Notes: generated by a model from the letters alone, not told the origin. A DNA stretch of 64,000 bases from Pseudoalteromonas sp. T1lg88 (GCF_002964765.1 NZ_PQCF01000023.1:27491-91490), one strand, 5' to 3'; positions 54,204-63,905 are shown, counted from the stretch's first letter. Translations and numbers: made by a program.

Positions 54204-55157
54204 TTAACGGCGGTTTTTACGGGCCCGGGCGCGGCGCTGACGCTTTTCTTCTTCCTTGGCCGCTTTTTTGGCCTCGGCTGCGGCGCGTAGTTCAGCCACC
54301 ATCAGCTCTTCGCGCTCACGCATCTCAGGCGTTTCCATGCTCACTCGGCCAAGCACTGCATCGCGCAGCTCATTGATTAAAATTTCCGAGAACTTATGCA
54401 GGTCTACCTGGTTACCACCACGAATACAGCCGCGATTTTTACCCGCCGCCAACATAAAGTCATAATCATGCTCGGGTAAAGGGTTAACCTTGTAACGGTC
54501 AATCAGCAGCTGCGGATAAGCTTGCAGCAAATACTCCGCGGTGTAGCTGGCGACTTCTTCATAATCTATGGCGGTATCGCGAATAGCGCCGGTGGCTGCT
54601 AAGCGATAGCCGGAGTTTTCATTCTCAACCTTGGGCCAGAGCATTCCTGGGGTATCATAAAGCATGATGCCTTCATCGATTTTAATCCGCTGCTGCGCCT
54701 TGGTTACCGCCGGTTCGTTACCGGTTTTGGCGACGATACGCCCCGCCAGGGTATTGATCAAGGTCGACTTACCAACATTGGGAATACCCATGATCATGGC
54801 TTTAATTTGTTTATCGGCACCCACCTTGTGAGGCACCAGCTTTTTACACAGCTCGACTATTTTGCCCACCTGCGCGGCCTTATCATGCTCCAGCGGCAGA
54901 GCCTTAACACCACTTTCCTGCTCAAGATAATTGAGCCATTGCGTGGTCATCTGTGGATCGGCCAAATCGGCCTTATTAAGGATCTTGATCACCGGCTTAT
55001 CGCCGCGCAGTGCACCCACCATGGGATTCTCGCTGCTGTAGGGAATACGCGCGTCCAGTACTTCAATAATCACGTCCATTTGCGGCATGATTTCTTTTAT
55101 TTCATTGCGCGCCTTGTTCATATGGCCCGGAAACCATTGAATTCCTGCTCTACTCAT
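54204..55157 (-). CDS. ylqF: Ribosome biogenesis GTPase YlqF/RbgA
   Basis: 317 residues. The GTPase motifs are in circularly permuted order: NKADLAD (G4, about 57), then GIPNVGKST (G1, about 127) and DTPGMLWP (G3, about 170). The N-terminal WFPGHMNKAR is the family mark, and the tail is highly basic (EEEKRQRRARARKNRR). RbgA helps late assembly of the 50S ribosomal subunit. Single gene facing the small RNA. Confidence 0.93.
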   Translation of the reverse strand: MSRAGIQWFPGHMNKARNEIKEIMPQMDVIIEVLDARIPYSSENPMVGALRGDKPVIKILNKADLADPQMTTQWLNYLEQESGVKALPLEHDKAAQVGKIVELCKKLVPHKVGADKQIKAMIMGIPNVGKSTLINTLAGRIVAKTGNEPAVTKAQQRIKIDEGIMLYDTPGMLWPKVENENSGYRLAATGAIRDTAIDYEEVASYTAEYLLQAYPQLLIDRYKVNPLPEHDYDFMLAAGKNRGCIRGGNQVDLHKFSEILINELRDAVLGRVSMETPEMREREELMVAELRAAAEAKKAAKEEEKRQRRARARKNRR

Positions 55158-55282
55158 TTGATAAATTTAACCTTTTAGTCTTGATGCTTGTATTTAGGCA
55201 AAGCCCAGGATCTCAAGCTCACTTTCTTGCTGACAACTATACCACAGACTTGAGCTTGCGTTTCCTTTGCTCGCGATTGGTA

Positions 55283-56878
55283 TTACCACACCACCTTTTC
55301 AACTCGTATGCCCAAACGCTTGGATAAACGCATCAAATTGGCGCGATCAACGCAAAGGTGTTTCGCCGCCTGACTCCAATTGCCTTGGTAGTGATGCAAT
55401 GTCTGCTTGATCAAGGCTTTTTGATAATCGTCTACCGCGTCTCTTAAATTGATGCTCTGCTCAGTGCTAATCTGCTCTGTTAACGCCAGCTCCCTTGGCG
55501 CTTTCGCATGCTCTTCTGTGCCTTCTGGAGCAAGCTCATCGCAATCGCCGATCTCCAAAGTCACTATTTGCCGATGACGATCTTGCATGGAAACCTTGGC
55601 ACAGGCTTTAAGAGCTGCTCTACTCAGCAGGTGCTCAAGCTCACGCACATTGCCTGGCCAGAAGTAATGCTCAAGGCGCGCCATCAGTTCACTTGATACC
55701 TTTAACTGATTCACGCCCAGCTTACGTTTGATGCGCTCATTAAAAAACCCCACAAGCAGCGCTATGTCCCCCTCTCTTTCCCGCAGTGGCGGCACTGTGA
55801 CCGGGTACACATTGAGCCTATGATAGAGATCGGCACGAAAATGCCCCTGCTCAACTTCCGTTTTCAGATCCCTGTTGGTGGCGGCGATAACGCGCACATC
55901 AACATGGACTGTGCTGTCATAACCCAGTGGTTGAATTTCATTACTTTGCAGCACACGCAGTAGCTTACTTTGCACCGCCAAAGGCAGTTCACCCACCTCA
56001 TCTAAAAATATGGTGCCGCCATTGGCGATAAGAAACTTGCCGGCACGCTTTTGTGCCGCCCCAGTAAAGGCCCCTTTGGCATGACCAAAGAGCTCGCTTT
56101 CTATCAGATTTTCCGGCAAGGCGGCGCAATTGACATGAATAATGGCTTCGTCACTGCGCGTCGACTGCTGATGAATGCTGTGCGCCACCAGCTCCTTACC
56201 TGTGCCGCTTTCCCCTTGAATTAAAATCGAATAGTTTGATGGGGCGACCAGGGCTATTTCACCTTTAAGCTTTTCCATTGCCGCACTTTGGCCAACCAGG
56301 TTTGATTGTTGACCCAGGTTGCCCGGCTCATTTAGCACGCGCATGACCTCTTTGGAGTGCTTAATATTGGCTTCCAATAAATCCAGGGCGAGAGCCGTAT
56401 GCAGGCTGATCGAGGCCATGGAGGCGATCAGCGCCAGGGTTCTTTGCGACAGGGAATCAAAGACCTCGGGCGTTAAGCTATCTAAGGTCAGCACGCCAAT
56501 CAGCTGTTGTTCAAAATACAAGGGAATGCCCATGCAGGCATGAATGGGCAAGTCGCCGTCGGTGGCCAGCACCAGCCCATCATAGGGATCGGGTAAATCT
56601 GAATCCGCCTCAAAACGCACCGCTTGCATGGATTGGCACACAGCCAAAAATCTCGGATGTTCAGCAATAACAAATTGCCGCCCCATGGTGCCGCGCCTTA
56701 ACCCCTGCAAGGCCAGCGGCTGTAGGTAATCCCCTTTCAAAACTAATAACACTATGGCATCACAGGTGATAAATTTGCGCACAGCGGTTAGCAGGCCATC
56801 AAAGCGCTGCTTGCTAGACACGCTTTGCGCCAATTCCAGCGAAAGCTCAAGCAACTGGTTATCGGTAGGGTTATTCAT
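55283..56878 (-). CDS. norR: Nitric-oxide-responsive sigma-54 activator NorR
   Basis: 531 residues. An N-terminal GAF domain (about 15-165, the non-haem iron NO sensor) is followed by an AAA+ domain with [15 protein letters not shown] (Walker A, about 217), the sigma-54-contacting GAFTGA loop, and [15 protein letters not shown] (Walker B), then a C-terminal helix-turn-helix ([26 protein letters not shown]). It activates sigma-54 promoters when NO is bound. It is divergent from the small membrane protein gene and hmp, and the gap has three NorR-type operators. AGGTGA precedes the ATG. Confidence 0.94.
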   Translation of the reverse strand: MNNPTDNQLLELSLELAQSVSSKQRFDGLLTAVRKFITCDAIVLLVLKGDYLQPLALQGLRRGTMGRQFVIAEHPRFLAVCQSMQAVRFEADSDLPDPYDGLVLATDGDLPIHACMGIPLYFEQQLIGVLTLDSLTPEVFDSLSQRTLALIASMASISLHTALALDLLEANIKHSKEVMRVLNEPGNLGQQSNLVGQSAAMEKLKGEIALVAPSNYSILIQGESGTGKELVAHSIHQQSTRSDEAIIHVNCAALPENLIESELFGHAKGAFTGAAQKRAGKFLIANGGTIFLDEVGELPLAVQSKLLRVLQSNEIQPLGYDSTVHVDVRVIAATNRDLKTEVEQGHFRADLYHRLNVYPVTVPPLREREGDIALLVGFFNERIKRKLGVNQLKVSSELMARLEHYFWPGNVRELEHLLSRAALKACAKVSMQDRHRQIVTLEIGDCDELAPEGTEEHAKAPRELALTEQISTEQSINLRDAVDDYQKALIKQTLHHYQGNWSQAAKHLCVDRANLMRLSKRLGIRVEKVVW

Positions 56879-56888
56879 ACATCACCTA

Positions 56889-56943
56889 ATCATAAAGACA
56901 ACACTGAGTCATAAAGACACAGTAGCAAAAAAGTCATTATGAC
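56889..56943. promoter_or_regulatory. Three NorR operator sites
   Basis: Three repeats of the NorR pattern GT-N7-AC: ATCATAAAGAC (56889-56899, first base off), GTCATAAAGAC (56908-56918) and GTCATTATGAC (56933-56943, a perfect GTCA-N3-TGAC palindrome). E. coli norVW also has three such sites upstream of its sigma-54 promoter. Confidence 0.72.
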
Positions 56944-56997
56944 ACACCTTTATTTCTAAAAAACAAACTTATCCATATATTTCAAGCAATTACAAAA

Positions 56998-57013
56998 TGG
57001 CACGCATTTTGAC
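56998..57013 (+). promoter_or_regulatory. Sigma-54 promoter
   Basis: TGGCACGCATTTTGAC: the -24 TGGCAC is perfect and the -12 element is TTGAC instead of TTGCA, with correct spacing. It lies 55 bp downstream of the last NorR site and 40 bp before the small-protein gene. Together they predict NO-induced expression. Confidence 0.65.
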
Positions 57014-57052
57014 TATATAACCATGCCTAATTGTTCATAGTGTGGAGCGCAG

Positions 57053-57325
57053 ATGTACTCAAATTTTTTACTCACCAATAACCAACAGCTGGATGGTCAA
57101 CAACTTAGCTTCCAATGGTGTGTTATTGGCGGTAACTGGGCCATGGTATTGTCTTTTATAACCACGGTTTTGTGTCTACTGATGACCTATAAATTTAATC
57201 ATTACTTTTCTATCCCAGCACAAGTCAGCGCACACATCGCAACCATAGTCTTCGCGGCCATGTTCAAGATTGGTTATGTCATACGTTGTGTTGGCCTACA
57301 CGGACTCGGTTGCTACGTTAAGTAG
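57053..57325 (+). CDS. Small membrane protein under NorR control, unknown function
   Basis: 90 residues. Two membrane helices (about 28-45 and 57-75) and three or four cysteines (FQWCVIGG, VLCLLMT, RCVGLHGLGCYV) are visible. It is the first gene after the NorR operators and sigma-54 promoter and precedes hmp by about 210 bp. I do not recognise a family. A role in NO resistance is inferred from position; cysteines near the membrane may matter. Start ATG 57053 has GGAG nearby. Confidence 0.65.
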   Translation: MYSNFLLTNNQQLDGQQLSFQWCVIGGNWAMVLSFITTVLCLLMTYKFNHYFSIPAQVSAHIATIVFAAMFKIGYVIRCVGLHGLGCYVK

Positions 57326-57533
57326 CCACATCTAATGATTTAGCAATGAGTATAGCCAATTGCCCATCTAAGACGGGGCGATGGGCTATTTACATCCGGT
57401 TAGGCAAGCACTCAAGTATTGCTGCACAAACTCTTGGGGTTCCCCTAGCGAGTAAAGGCAGCCTGCTTTATTCCTATGTTTCTAAAATTCCGGCCAACTA
57501 TTCAAGGCCATAGCTATAACTTCTGGAGTTAAG

Positions 57534-58715
57534 ATGTTATCCATTCAAGATATTAAAACTGTGCAATCAACCCTTCCTTTGATTGAACAGGCTGGCGCTG
57601 CGGTTACCGAGCACTTTTACACCCGAATGTTCACACACAATCCTGAACTTAAAGATATTTTCAACTTAAGCAACCAGCACTCCGGACGTCAGAAATTGGC
57701 GCTGTTCGAAGCAATTGTCGCCTACGCAAAAAACTTAGATAACCCAGCGGTACTCGCTCACGCCATTGAGCGGATCGCCAATAAGCATGTTAGTTTTGAT
57801 ATTAAAGCAGATGATTATGACATTGTTGGCCACCATCTGATTGAAACCATGCGCGAGTTGCTCAGCCACCACTTTACCCAAGCTGTCGAGCAGGCATGGG
57901 GGAAGGCATACGGCATCTTGGCCAATATTTTTATCTCCAGAGAAGAGCAACTATATTCGCAAAGAGCTTCCGCCGTTGGCGGCTGGCGAGGCAAGCGAGC
58001 GTTTCAACTAGCTGAAAAAACAGAAGAGTCAGAGCTGGTAACCAGCTTTACTTTTCGACCTGTAGACTGCCAGCCGGTCATGGACTTCCAGCCTGGCCAG
58101 TACATTGCCATCGAATTGCAACCCGACACCTCAGAGCATATCGAAATCCGCCAATATTCTCTTTCGGCCAAAGCAAATGGTAAAGACTACCGCATCTCGG
58201 TGAAACGCGAAGGCGATACGCAACAGGGAGTTGTTTCCAATTACCTGCATAACAGGCTTAACGTGGGCGATCTGGTTGATTTACATGCGCCAACGGGAGA
58301 CTTCTTCTTTACCGACAAGCAACAGCCCGTTGTGCTTATTTCTGCAGGTGTGGGGATTACCCCTATGCAATCCATGTTGGAGACCTTGGCACATAGCCAA
58401 TATGCGCACCAGGTAACCTTTGTCCATGCCTGTGAAAACCAGGCTCAGCACTCGTTTGCAGCGCACACCGCTCACCTGTGTGAACAGCATAACTGGCGTC
58501 ATTATACTTGGTACAACCAAGAACAAGGAAATGGCCAACATACCTTCGCGGGCCTTATCGACTTTTCTCAGATTGAACTGCCCATTGCCGATGGCGAATA
58601 CTACCTCTGTGGTCCGATTGCCTTTATGCAGTTCGCCAAAGAAAAGCTGCTGCTACTGGGTATTGATGAAGCGCGTATTCACTACGAGGTGTTTGGCCCT
58701 CACGCCACACTTTAA
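57534..58715 (+). CDS. hmp: Nitric oxide dioxygenase, flavohaemoglobin
   Basis: 393 residues: a globin domain (1-137; the haem-ligand His lies in ERIANKHVSF, with the distal-side Tyr and Gln near 29 and 53), a FAD domain with RQYSLS, and an NAD domain with SAGVGITPM and EVFGPH. Hmp turns NO and O2 into nitrate using NAD(P)H. GGAG precedes the ATG. It follows the NorR-controlled small gene; the ~210-bp gap contains an inverted repeat (CCCATC / GATGGG, about 57364-57384) and perhaps its own promoter. Length is normal for the family. Confidence 0.96.
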   Translation: MLSIQDIKTVQSTLPLIEQAGAAVTEHFYTRMFTHNPELKDIFNLSNQHSGRQKLALFEAIVAYAKNLDNPAVLAHAIERIANKHVSFDIKADDYDIVGHHLIETMRELLSHHFTQAVEQAWGKAYGILANIFISREEQLYSQRASAVGGWRGKRAFQLAEKTEESELVTSFTFRPVDCQPVMDFQPGQYIAIELQPDTSEHIEIRQYSLSAKANGKDYRISVKREGDTQQGVVSNYLHNRLNVGDLVDLHAPTGDFFFTDKQQPVVLISAGVGITPMQSMLETLAHSQYAHQVTFVHACENQAQHSFAAHTAHLCEQHNWRHYTWYNQEQGNGQHTFAGLIDFSQIELPIADGEYYLCGPIAFMQFAKEKLLLLGIDEARIHYEVFGPHATL

Positions 58716-58832
58716 ATTTAGTGTGCATTGGTTTTGGCTGCTGGGAATCCCCCGGCAGCGTCTATATGAGCTGAGCAAATCGCCCCGCGAACGTGTATAC
58801 TGCCCGCTTTGCTCGCCTAGGAAGTAGTTGTT

Positions 58833-59378
58833 ATGGCATTAAAGGCCACCATAATTAAAGCGCGTCTCAATATCAGTGATATGAATCGCCACCACTATCA
58901 AGAATACCCTTTAACCGTCGCCCAGCATCCTTCGGAAACCGAGCAACGACTGATGATCCGCCTGCTGGCTTTTGCCTTACATGCCAATGATGAGCTGCAA
59001 TTTACCAAAGGCCTGTGCGCCGAAGACGAGCCGGAATTATGGCAACGGGAAATGGATGACAGCATCAGCCTGTGGATAGATCTCGGTCTGCCCGATGAAA
59101 AGCGCCTCAAAAAAGCCTGCACTCGTGCCCAAGAAGTAGTGCTGTACGCCTATGGCGAAAACAACCAGGAAATTTGGTGGCAAAAGAATCAGCAAAAGTT
59201 AAGCCAGTTTAAAAATCTTAGGGTGATCAGCTTGAACTATGAGCAGACTCAGCAACTGGCGGCCATGGCCTCGCGCAGCGTCGACCTCACCATTAGCATA
59301 GAAGATGCCGAAGTATGGGTGAGCAACCAGGAGCAAACGCTGCAAATTACCTTGACCTCTTGGCAGGGTCAGGGCTAA
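58833..59378 (+). CDS. yaeQ: YaeQ family protein
   Basis: 181 residues. The start MALKATIIKARLNISDMNRHHYQEYPLTVAQHPSETEQRLMIRLLAFAL and the later DLGLPDEKRLKKACTRA match YaeQ proteins, a conserved group related in fold to PD-(D/E)XK nucleases with no settled role (in E. coli, a suppressor effect on haemolysin expression was reported). SD is weak. No link to its neighbours is apparent. Confidence 0.9.
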   Translation: MALKATIIKARLNISDMNRHHYQEYPLTVAQHPSETEQRLMIRLLAFALHANDELQFTKGLCAEDEPELWQREMDDSISLWIDLGLPDEKRLKKACTRAQEVVLYAYGENNQEIWWQKNQQKLSQFKNLRVISLNYEQTQQLAAMASRSVDLTISIEDAEVWVSNQEQTLQITLTSWQGQG

Positions 59379-59461
59379 ATAGCCAAAACTGGGACAAAGT
59401 GTTGGTGACGATTCGTCATGAATTATGTCGGACCTAGGTCAAGGTGTGGGTAAGGATAAGT

Positions 59462-60061
59462 ATGATCACTAAGGTAGTAGTTTTACATGGCTTGTATATG
59501 TCGGGTTTTGTTATGCGCCCCCTGTGCGCACGGCTGCAAGAACACGGCTACGATATACTCAACCTGTCATATAACACCTTAGATCCCAATACCGATGAGA
59601 TCTTCGCCCGCATCAATGCCTTTATCGGCGATCATGAATGCGCCTTTGTCTGCCATTCCTTGGGCGGCCTGATCGCACGACGCTATCTCAGCCAGGATTT
59701 CCCCCAAGCGGATCAGGTAAAAAAGGTTTTTACCCTGGGCACGCCCCACAAGGGTGCCAAGATAGTCCATCATATGCAGCAAAAAGGTATGCAGGCGCTG
59801 CTAAAAAACAGCCTGGAATATCTGGCCAGTGAAAATCAAGACTGGCCCTTTAACGCCAAGCTCTACAGCATTGCCGGTGACTTACCTCTGGGCCTGTTAC
59901 CCCTGTTTGAACAGGGACACCCATGCGATGGTACGGTCAAGGTCGATGAAACCAAGCTCAACGGCATGGCGCAGCACAAAATATTTCACCTTAGCCACAC
60001 CAGCCTGATCTACTCCCGCAAAGTCGTTGCTTATATTCTTGAGCAACTGCGCGAGGATTAA
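59462..60061 (+). CDS. Alpha/beta hydrolase, PGAP1/lipase-like
   Basis: About 199 residues from the ATG at 59462, which follows AAGGA at correct distance (a frame opens at 59444). VVVLHGLYMSGFVMRPL is the oxyanion-hole HG, FVCHSLGGLIARRYL the nucleophile elbow (GHSLGG type), FTLGTPHKG, GHPCDGTV the Asp and LSHTSLIYS the His of the triad. Such short proteins are esterases or lipases acting in the cytoplasm; the substrate is not known. Convergent overlap of four bases with the next gene. Confidence 0.85.
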   Translation: MITKVVVLHGLYMSGFVMRPLCARLQEHGYDILNLSYNTLDPNTDEIFARINAFIGDHECAFVCHSLGGLIARRYLSQDFPQADQVKKVFTLGTPHKGAKIVHHMQQKGMQALLKNSLEYLASENQDWPFNAKLYSIAGDLPLGLLPLFEQGHPCDGTVKVDETKLNGMAQHKIFHLSHTSLIYSRKVVAYILEQLRED

Positions 60062-60255
60062 TCCTCAGCAGCAGCGGCAATCTTATAAGCAACCATAGCG
60101 ATAATAGCCAGCACTAGAGGGATAGGTGCTGCAATCATGCCAAAGGCATCGGAATTTGCGTAGCTGGCACCGGCAAGGTGACCCACTAAAGTAATTACAA
60201 AGGTGAGAACGGCAATAACACAAACGGTGATTTCAGCTTTTTTCGATTTATTCAT
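60058..60255 (-). CDS. Small two-helix membrane protein, unknown
   Basis: 65 residues from the ATG at 60255 (frame opens at 60306), preceded by GGAG. It has two hydrophobic helices (EITVCVIAVLTFVITLVGHL and GMIAAPIPLVLAIIAMVAYKI) and a polar start MNKSKKAE. No known family. It overlaps the end of the hydrolase gene by four bases. Confidence 0.6.
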   Translation of the reverse strand: MNKSKKAEITVCVIAVLTFVITLVGHLAGASYANSDAFGMIAAPIPLVLAIIAMVAYKIAAAAED

Positions 60256-60538
60256 AACCACATCTCCTATGTCGATGTTCAGATTATGCTCCCCTAGTGC
60301 ATACAAATATTGCGCTAAATCAACTTTCAGTGTCGCTTTTTTGAGCTCACAATCCGCCTTTGCGATAGATCAATATTTCACCATGAGCACCTTGTTTTTG
60401 GCATAAATCATGCCCATGTCATTAGTTACAAGCGTATGCAAATCATTTTATTTGATGGCTTAAATCGATTTTATCCGCTTGTTATTAATGGGCTTTAAGC
60501 CATACTGAAGACAACTTCTAAACGCAAAGGAGACAGCT

Positions 60539-61012
60539 ATGTCGCAAGTAAATGCTATTGGATTAGATACTCAAGAAACAGAAACCATTATCGATGAGCT
60601 CAACCGCTTATTGAGCTGCTATCAAATTCAATACATGAACGCTCGAGGCTTTCATTGGAATATAAAAGGCCGCGACTTTTTCGAACTGCACGTCAAATTT
60701 GAAGAAATCTACAACCTGTTACTGGAAAAGGTCGATGAAATCGCCGAACGCATTCTTACCCTGGGAGGGGAACCGCTGCATGCGTTTACAGATTATATCG
60801 AACTGAGCCAGATCAACGAGGCTAAAAATATCAGCGATGGTGGTCAGGCGTTGCAAAACCTCCTTGAGGGCTATACCACCTTGATCAAGATGCAGCGCAA
60901 CATTCTTGTCGATGCTAGTGATAATGAAGATGAAGGCACGGCGGCATTAATGAGCGACTACATCAAAGAACAGGAAAAGCTGGTGTGGATGCTTAAAGCC
61001 TATCTCGACTAA
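60539..61012 (+). CDS. dps: DNA-protection ferritin Dps
   Basis: 157 residues, four-helix ferritin-like. The ferroxidase ligands fit His39, His51, Asp66 and Glu70 in FHWNIKGRDFFELHVKFEEIYNLLLEKVDEIAE. It forms a dodecamer that oxidises and stores iron and shields DNA. Strong SD AAAGGAG. The upstream gap (230 bp) has AT-rich promoter sequence but no clear OxyR or Fur site. A terminator follows. Confidence 0.94.
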   Translation: MSQVNAIGLDTQETETIIDELNRLLSCYQIQYMNARGFHWNIKGRDFFELHVKFEEIYNLLLEKVDEIAERILTLGGEPLHAFTDYIELSQINEAKNISDGGQALQNLLEGYTTLIKMQRNILVDASDNEDEGTAALMSDYIKEQEKLVWMLKAYLD

Positions 61013-61021
61013 AAGTCCATC

Positions 61022-61054
61022 AAGCCAGGCGACAACTTAGCGCCTGGCTTTCTT
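61022..61054 (+). terminator. Terminator of dps
   Basis: AAGCCAGGCG stem pairing with CGCCTGGCTT, then TCTT, starting ten bases after the stop. Confidence 0.8.
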
Positions 61055-61088
61055 AACTACCGACTTTACTAGCCTTCAGGAGCAGAGC

Positions 61089-62474
61089 ATGACCCCTAAA
61101 TACCGCCGCGACCACGATAGCATGGGGGAGCTCAAGGTTCCCGCCAACGCCCTCTATCAAGCGCAAACACAGCGCGCCGTAAATAATTTTAAAATCAGTT
61201 CGCTAACCATGCCGAGCCGCTTTATTACCGCGCTCGCTCATATCAAACGCGCCGCGGCTAAGGTCAATACTGAGCTCGGCTATTTAGATGCCAAGACAGG
61301 TTCGGCTATCGCCAAAGCATGTAGCGAAATCATCGCTGGAGAGCACTTAGAACACTTCCCCGTTGATGTATTCCAGACCGGCTCAGGCACTAGCACCAAT
61401 ATGAATGCCAATGAAGTGATTGCCACCCGTGCCACTGACCTGCTCGGTGCCAAGGTGCACCCCAATGATCAGGTGAATATGGGGCAAAGCTCTAATGATG
61501 TAATCCCCACGGCCATCCATGTCAGTAGTGCCATTGCCATCGAGCAGGAACTACTACCAGCCTTGGATCATCTTGCAGAGGTGATCGCGGCCAAGATCGA
61601 ACAGGTTGGCGAGTTGGTCAAAACCGGACGCACCCATCTTATGGATGCCATGCCGGTTACCTTTGCGCAAAGCATGTCAGCCTGGCACACGCAAATCGTC
61701 GCCGCCAGAGTCCATATCAGCCAAAGCGCAGCTGCCCTGTTACAGCTCGCTCAAGGGGGCACTGCGGTCGGCACAGGCATTAATGCCGATCCACATTTCG
61801 CTACACATTTTGCCAAAGAAATGACCAAGCAAACTGGCGTGGATTTCAGTGCCGCAGATAATCTCTTCTTTCATATCTCCACCCAGGATACCGTGGTCGC
61901 CGTTTCCGGGCAGCTTAAAACCGCTGCGGTGGCACTAATGAAAATAGCCAATGACTTGCGCTGGATGAACTCGGGCCCGCTCGGTGGTTTGGCTGAAATA
62001 GAGCTGGAAGCACTGCAGCCTGGCTCATCGATTATGCCCGGCAAGGTCAACCCGGTGATCCCGGAAGCCACCACCATGGCCGCCGCTCAGGTGATAGGTA
62101 ACGACACCACTATCACAATCGCCGGTCAGTCAGGTAATTTCGAACTCAATGTTATGTTGCCGGTGATCGCCTATAACGTACTGCAAAGCATAGAGTTACT
62201 TAGCAACAGCAGTAGAGCGCTGGCCGATAAAGCCATCGCCAGCTTTAAGGTAAGCGAAGAAAATCTCACCCGCTCCTTAGCTAAAAACCCTATTTTAGTC
62301 ACCGCCCTAAACCCAATTATCGGTTATGAAAAAGCGGCGCAAATAGCTAAAAAAGCCTATGCCGAAAAGCGTGCCATACTCGATGTCGCCGCCGCTGAAA
62401 CAGATATTCCCTATGAAGACTTATTGCAATTACTGGATCCCAAAAAGCTTACCCAAGGGGGCATTCAAAATTAG
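61089..62474 (+). CDS. fumC: Class II fumarate hydratase
   Basis: 461 residues. The fumarase/aspartase signature GSSIMPGKVNP is near residue 318; TGSGTSTNMNANEV, GQSSNDVIPTA and GRTHLMDAMPV complete the active site. It is the iron-free, stable type that interconverts fumarate and malate in the TCA cycle, often used when iron or oxygen stress disables FumA/B. AGGAGC precedes the ATG. Stands just after dps. Confidence 0.95.
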   Translation: MTPKYRRDHDSMGELKVPANALYQAQTQRAVNNFKISSLTMPSRFITALAHIKRAAAKVNTELGYLDAKTGSAIAKACSEIIAGEHLEHFPVDVFQTGSGTSTNMNANEVIATRATDLLGAKVHPNDQVNMGQSSNDVIPTAIHVSSAIAIEQELLPALDHLAEVIAAKIEQVGELVKTGRTHLMDAMPVTFAQSMSAWHTQIVAARVHISQSAAALLQLAQGGTAVGTGINADPHFATHFAKEMTKQTGVDFSAADNLFFHISTQDTVVAVSGQLKTAAVALMKIANDLRWMNSGPLGGLAEIELEALQPGSSIMPGKVNPVIPEATTMAAAQVIGNDTTITIAGQSGNFELNVMLPVIAYNVLQSIELLSNSSRALADKAIASFKVSEENLTRSLAKNPILVTALNPIIGYEKAAQIAKKAYAEKRAILDVAAAETDIPYEDLLQLLDPKKLTQGGIQN

Positions 62475-62571
62475 TGCAGGTATGGTTAAAGGATAAAAAG
62501 CAAGCATTTGCGCACGGCTAAAATGTCAGTATGATGGTGCTTAAGATCATCAACAAAAGAATAAACTTATT

Positions 62572-63087
62572 ATGCGATTATCATTTATAGCCATCGCGGT
62601 GCTGGCGCTTAGCGCCTGTAATAACAGTAGCCAAGCGGAAACTCAGACCTTAGCTGCGGAACAGCCAAACCAAGCACAACAACTAGACAACCAACTTAAG
62701 CCGGCACCTAAACAGCTGGTCACTACAAAAAACCCTATCAGAGTGGAAAATATGCAGATCACCGCCACCCCTGAGTCTATCGCTCAAGGTTATAAGCAGA
62801 TCCATGAACTTACGGCAGATAAATCCTGTGATAGCACTGAGCAATGCCAGGTGGTTGCCGTTGGCAGCAGAGCCTGTGGTGGTGCCAATGAATACCTTGT
62901 ATTTTCGACTAAGACAGCAGATGCCGCCCAAGTTAAAACATTGGCAGAAGAAATCACTGTGCAAGAGCGTCAATTTAACCTGAAGACCGGGGCCGTAAGC
63001 ATTTGCGAACACCTAATGCGTCCATCAACCCAGTGCCAACAGTCCCAGTGCGTTAAAATTCAGGGCTCCTCTTCTTCGGTTTACTAA
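62572..63087 (+). CDS. Lipoprotein of unknown function
   Basis: 171 residues. The signal peptide ends in LALSAC, a lipobox. A Gln/Ala/Pro-rich stretch (20-50) is followed by a globular part with CDSTEQCQVVAVGSRACGGANEYLVFSTK and a Cys-rich end (SICEHLMRPSTQCQQSQCVKI); six cysteines suggest disulfides. Not a family I recognise. Periplasmic side location inferred. Confidence 0.75.
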   Translation: MRLSFIAIAVLALSACNNSSQAETQTLAAEQPNQAQQLDNQLKPAPKQLVTTKNPIRVENMQITATPESIAQGYKQIHELTADKSCDSTEQCQVVAVGSRACGGANEYLVFSTKTADAAQVKTLAEEITVQERQFNLKTGAVSICEHLMRPSTQCQQSQCVKIQGSSSSVY

Positions 63088-63089
63088 TC

Positions 63090-63275
63090 TCAGTAACCAA
63101 ATAAGCTGAGCAGTAAAGACAGGACAATAATCGCCAAGAGACAAAGTAAGGCCCTGATAATATATCGGGGCCGCATTTCTTGGCGGCGCCATTGAAAATA
63201 AAGAAATTTAGCAAAATAAGTGGCAGCCACCCCAAATAGTGCAAACACCAATAAATATGCACCTAGTGCTATCAC
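63090..63275 (-). CDS. Small two-helix membrane protein, unknown
   Basis: 61 residues, GTG start at 63275 with GAGG seven bases upstream. Two hydrophobic helices (ALGAYLLVFALFGVAATYFAKFL and IRALLCLLAIIVLSLLLSLFGY) surround a basic loop (QWRRQEMRPR). Another frame (63053-63262) on the same strand is less likely because its product has little membrane logic. Convergent with the lipoprotein gene. Confidence 0.5.
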   Translation of the reverse strand: MIALGAYLLVFALFGVAATYFAKFLYFQWRRQEMRPRYIIRALLCLLAIIVLSLLLSLFGY

Positions 63276-63356
63276 AACAACCTCGACACTCTTCTCTAAT
63301 CATCCCTAATAGCCTAACAAGTTCACTCCCTTAATACCAAGAAAAGCCAGCCTAAT

Positions 63357-63565
63357 CCAAGCGGGTTTTTTATATCTTGATTTTGCAAGGCTAAAGCCTC
63401 GCCTAGAGATAGCTGTGGGAGTTTTTTAAGTAAGGGTTTGCCGACAAGGCTGTTGTAGGTCGGAGTTTACCCCGACAATGTGCAAACCCATGCCGCATTG
63501 TCGGCCTAAAAGACCGACCTACAAACACAAAAAACCCGCTGCATTGCTGCAACGGGTTTCTTTAA
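63357..63565. repeat. Post-rRNA repeat, copy 1 (period 341 bp)
   Basis: CCAAGCGGG through the GCTAAAGCC palindrome, the GTAGGTCGG...CCGACCTACAA long inverted repeat, to the hairpin AAACCCG-CTGCA...TGCAA-CGGGTTT (63532-63560). The hairpin is a terminator for the minus-strand rRNA transcript. Copy 2 lies at 63698-63905. Confidence 0.75.
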
Positions 63566-63697
63566 TTAGGCGACGAGTGACCGACGATTAAGTATCGTCG
63601 CAGCACGAGGAGGTGAGGTCATGGATGACCGATGTAACCAAGCTACAGGGAAGTATTGTTAAAACAGCTCTGTTTACCAGCCTTCTGTGATCAACAT

Positions 63698-63905
63698 CCA
63701 AGCGGGTTTAATATTCTGCTTTTGCAAGGCTAAAGCCTCGCCTAGAGATAGCTGTGGGAGTTTTTTAAGTAAGGGTTTGCCGACAAGGCTGTTGTAGGTC
63801 GGGGTTTACCCCGACAAGGTGCAGATCCATGCCGCATTGTCGGCCTAAAAGACCGACCTACAAACGCAAAAAACCCGCTGCATTACTGCAACGGGTTTCT
63901 TTAAA
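63698..63905. repeat. Post-rRNA repeat, copy 2
   Basis: Nearly identical to copy 1 and directly downstream of 5S rRNA on the minus strand. Its AAACCCG...CGGGTTT hairpin (about 63871-63898) would be the first rRNA terminator. The 130 bp between the copies contain nothing recognisable, so the stretch 63276-63908 holds repeats and terminators only. Confidence 0.75.

Noticed and set aside
54007..54207. 66-codon open frame over the small-RNA region
   Set aside because: It runs straight through the terminator hairpin, lacks a Shine-Dalgarno sequence and its product has no recognisable features. The promoter, Fur boxes and RyhB-like core explain the region better.
57326..57533. Second NorR/sigma-54 promoter directly before hmp
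   Set aside because: I found no GT-N7-AC repeats or TGGCAC...TTGC pair with right spacing there. Readthrough from the first promoter or another promoter is more likely.
63053..63262. 69-codon minus-strand frame
   Set aside because: It overlaps in another frame a more plausible 61-residue two-helix protein with a Shine-Dalgarno sequence, and runs into the lipoprotein gene.
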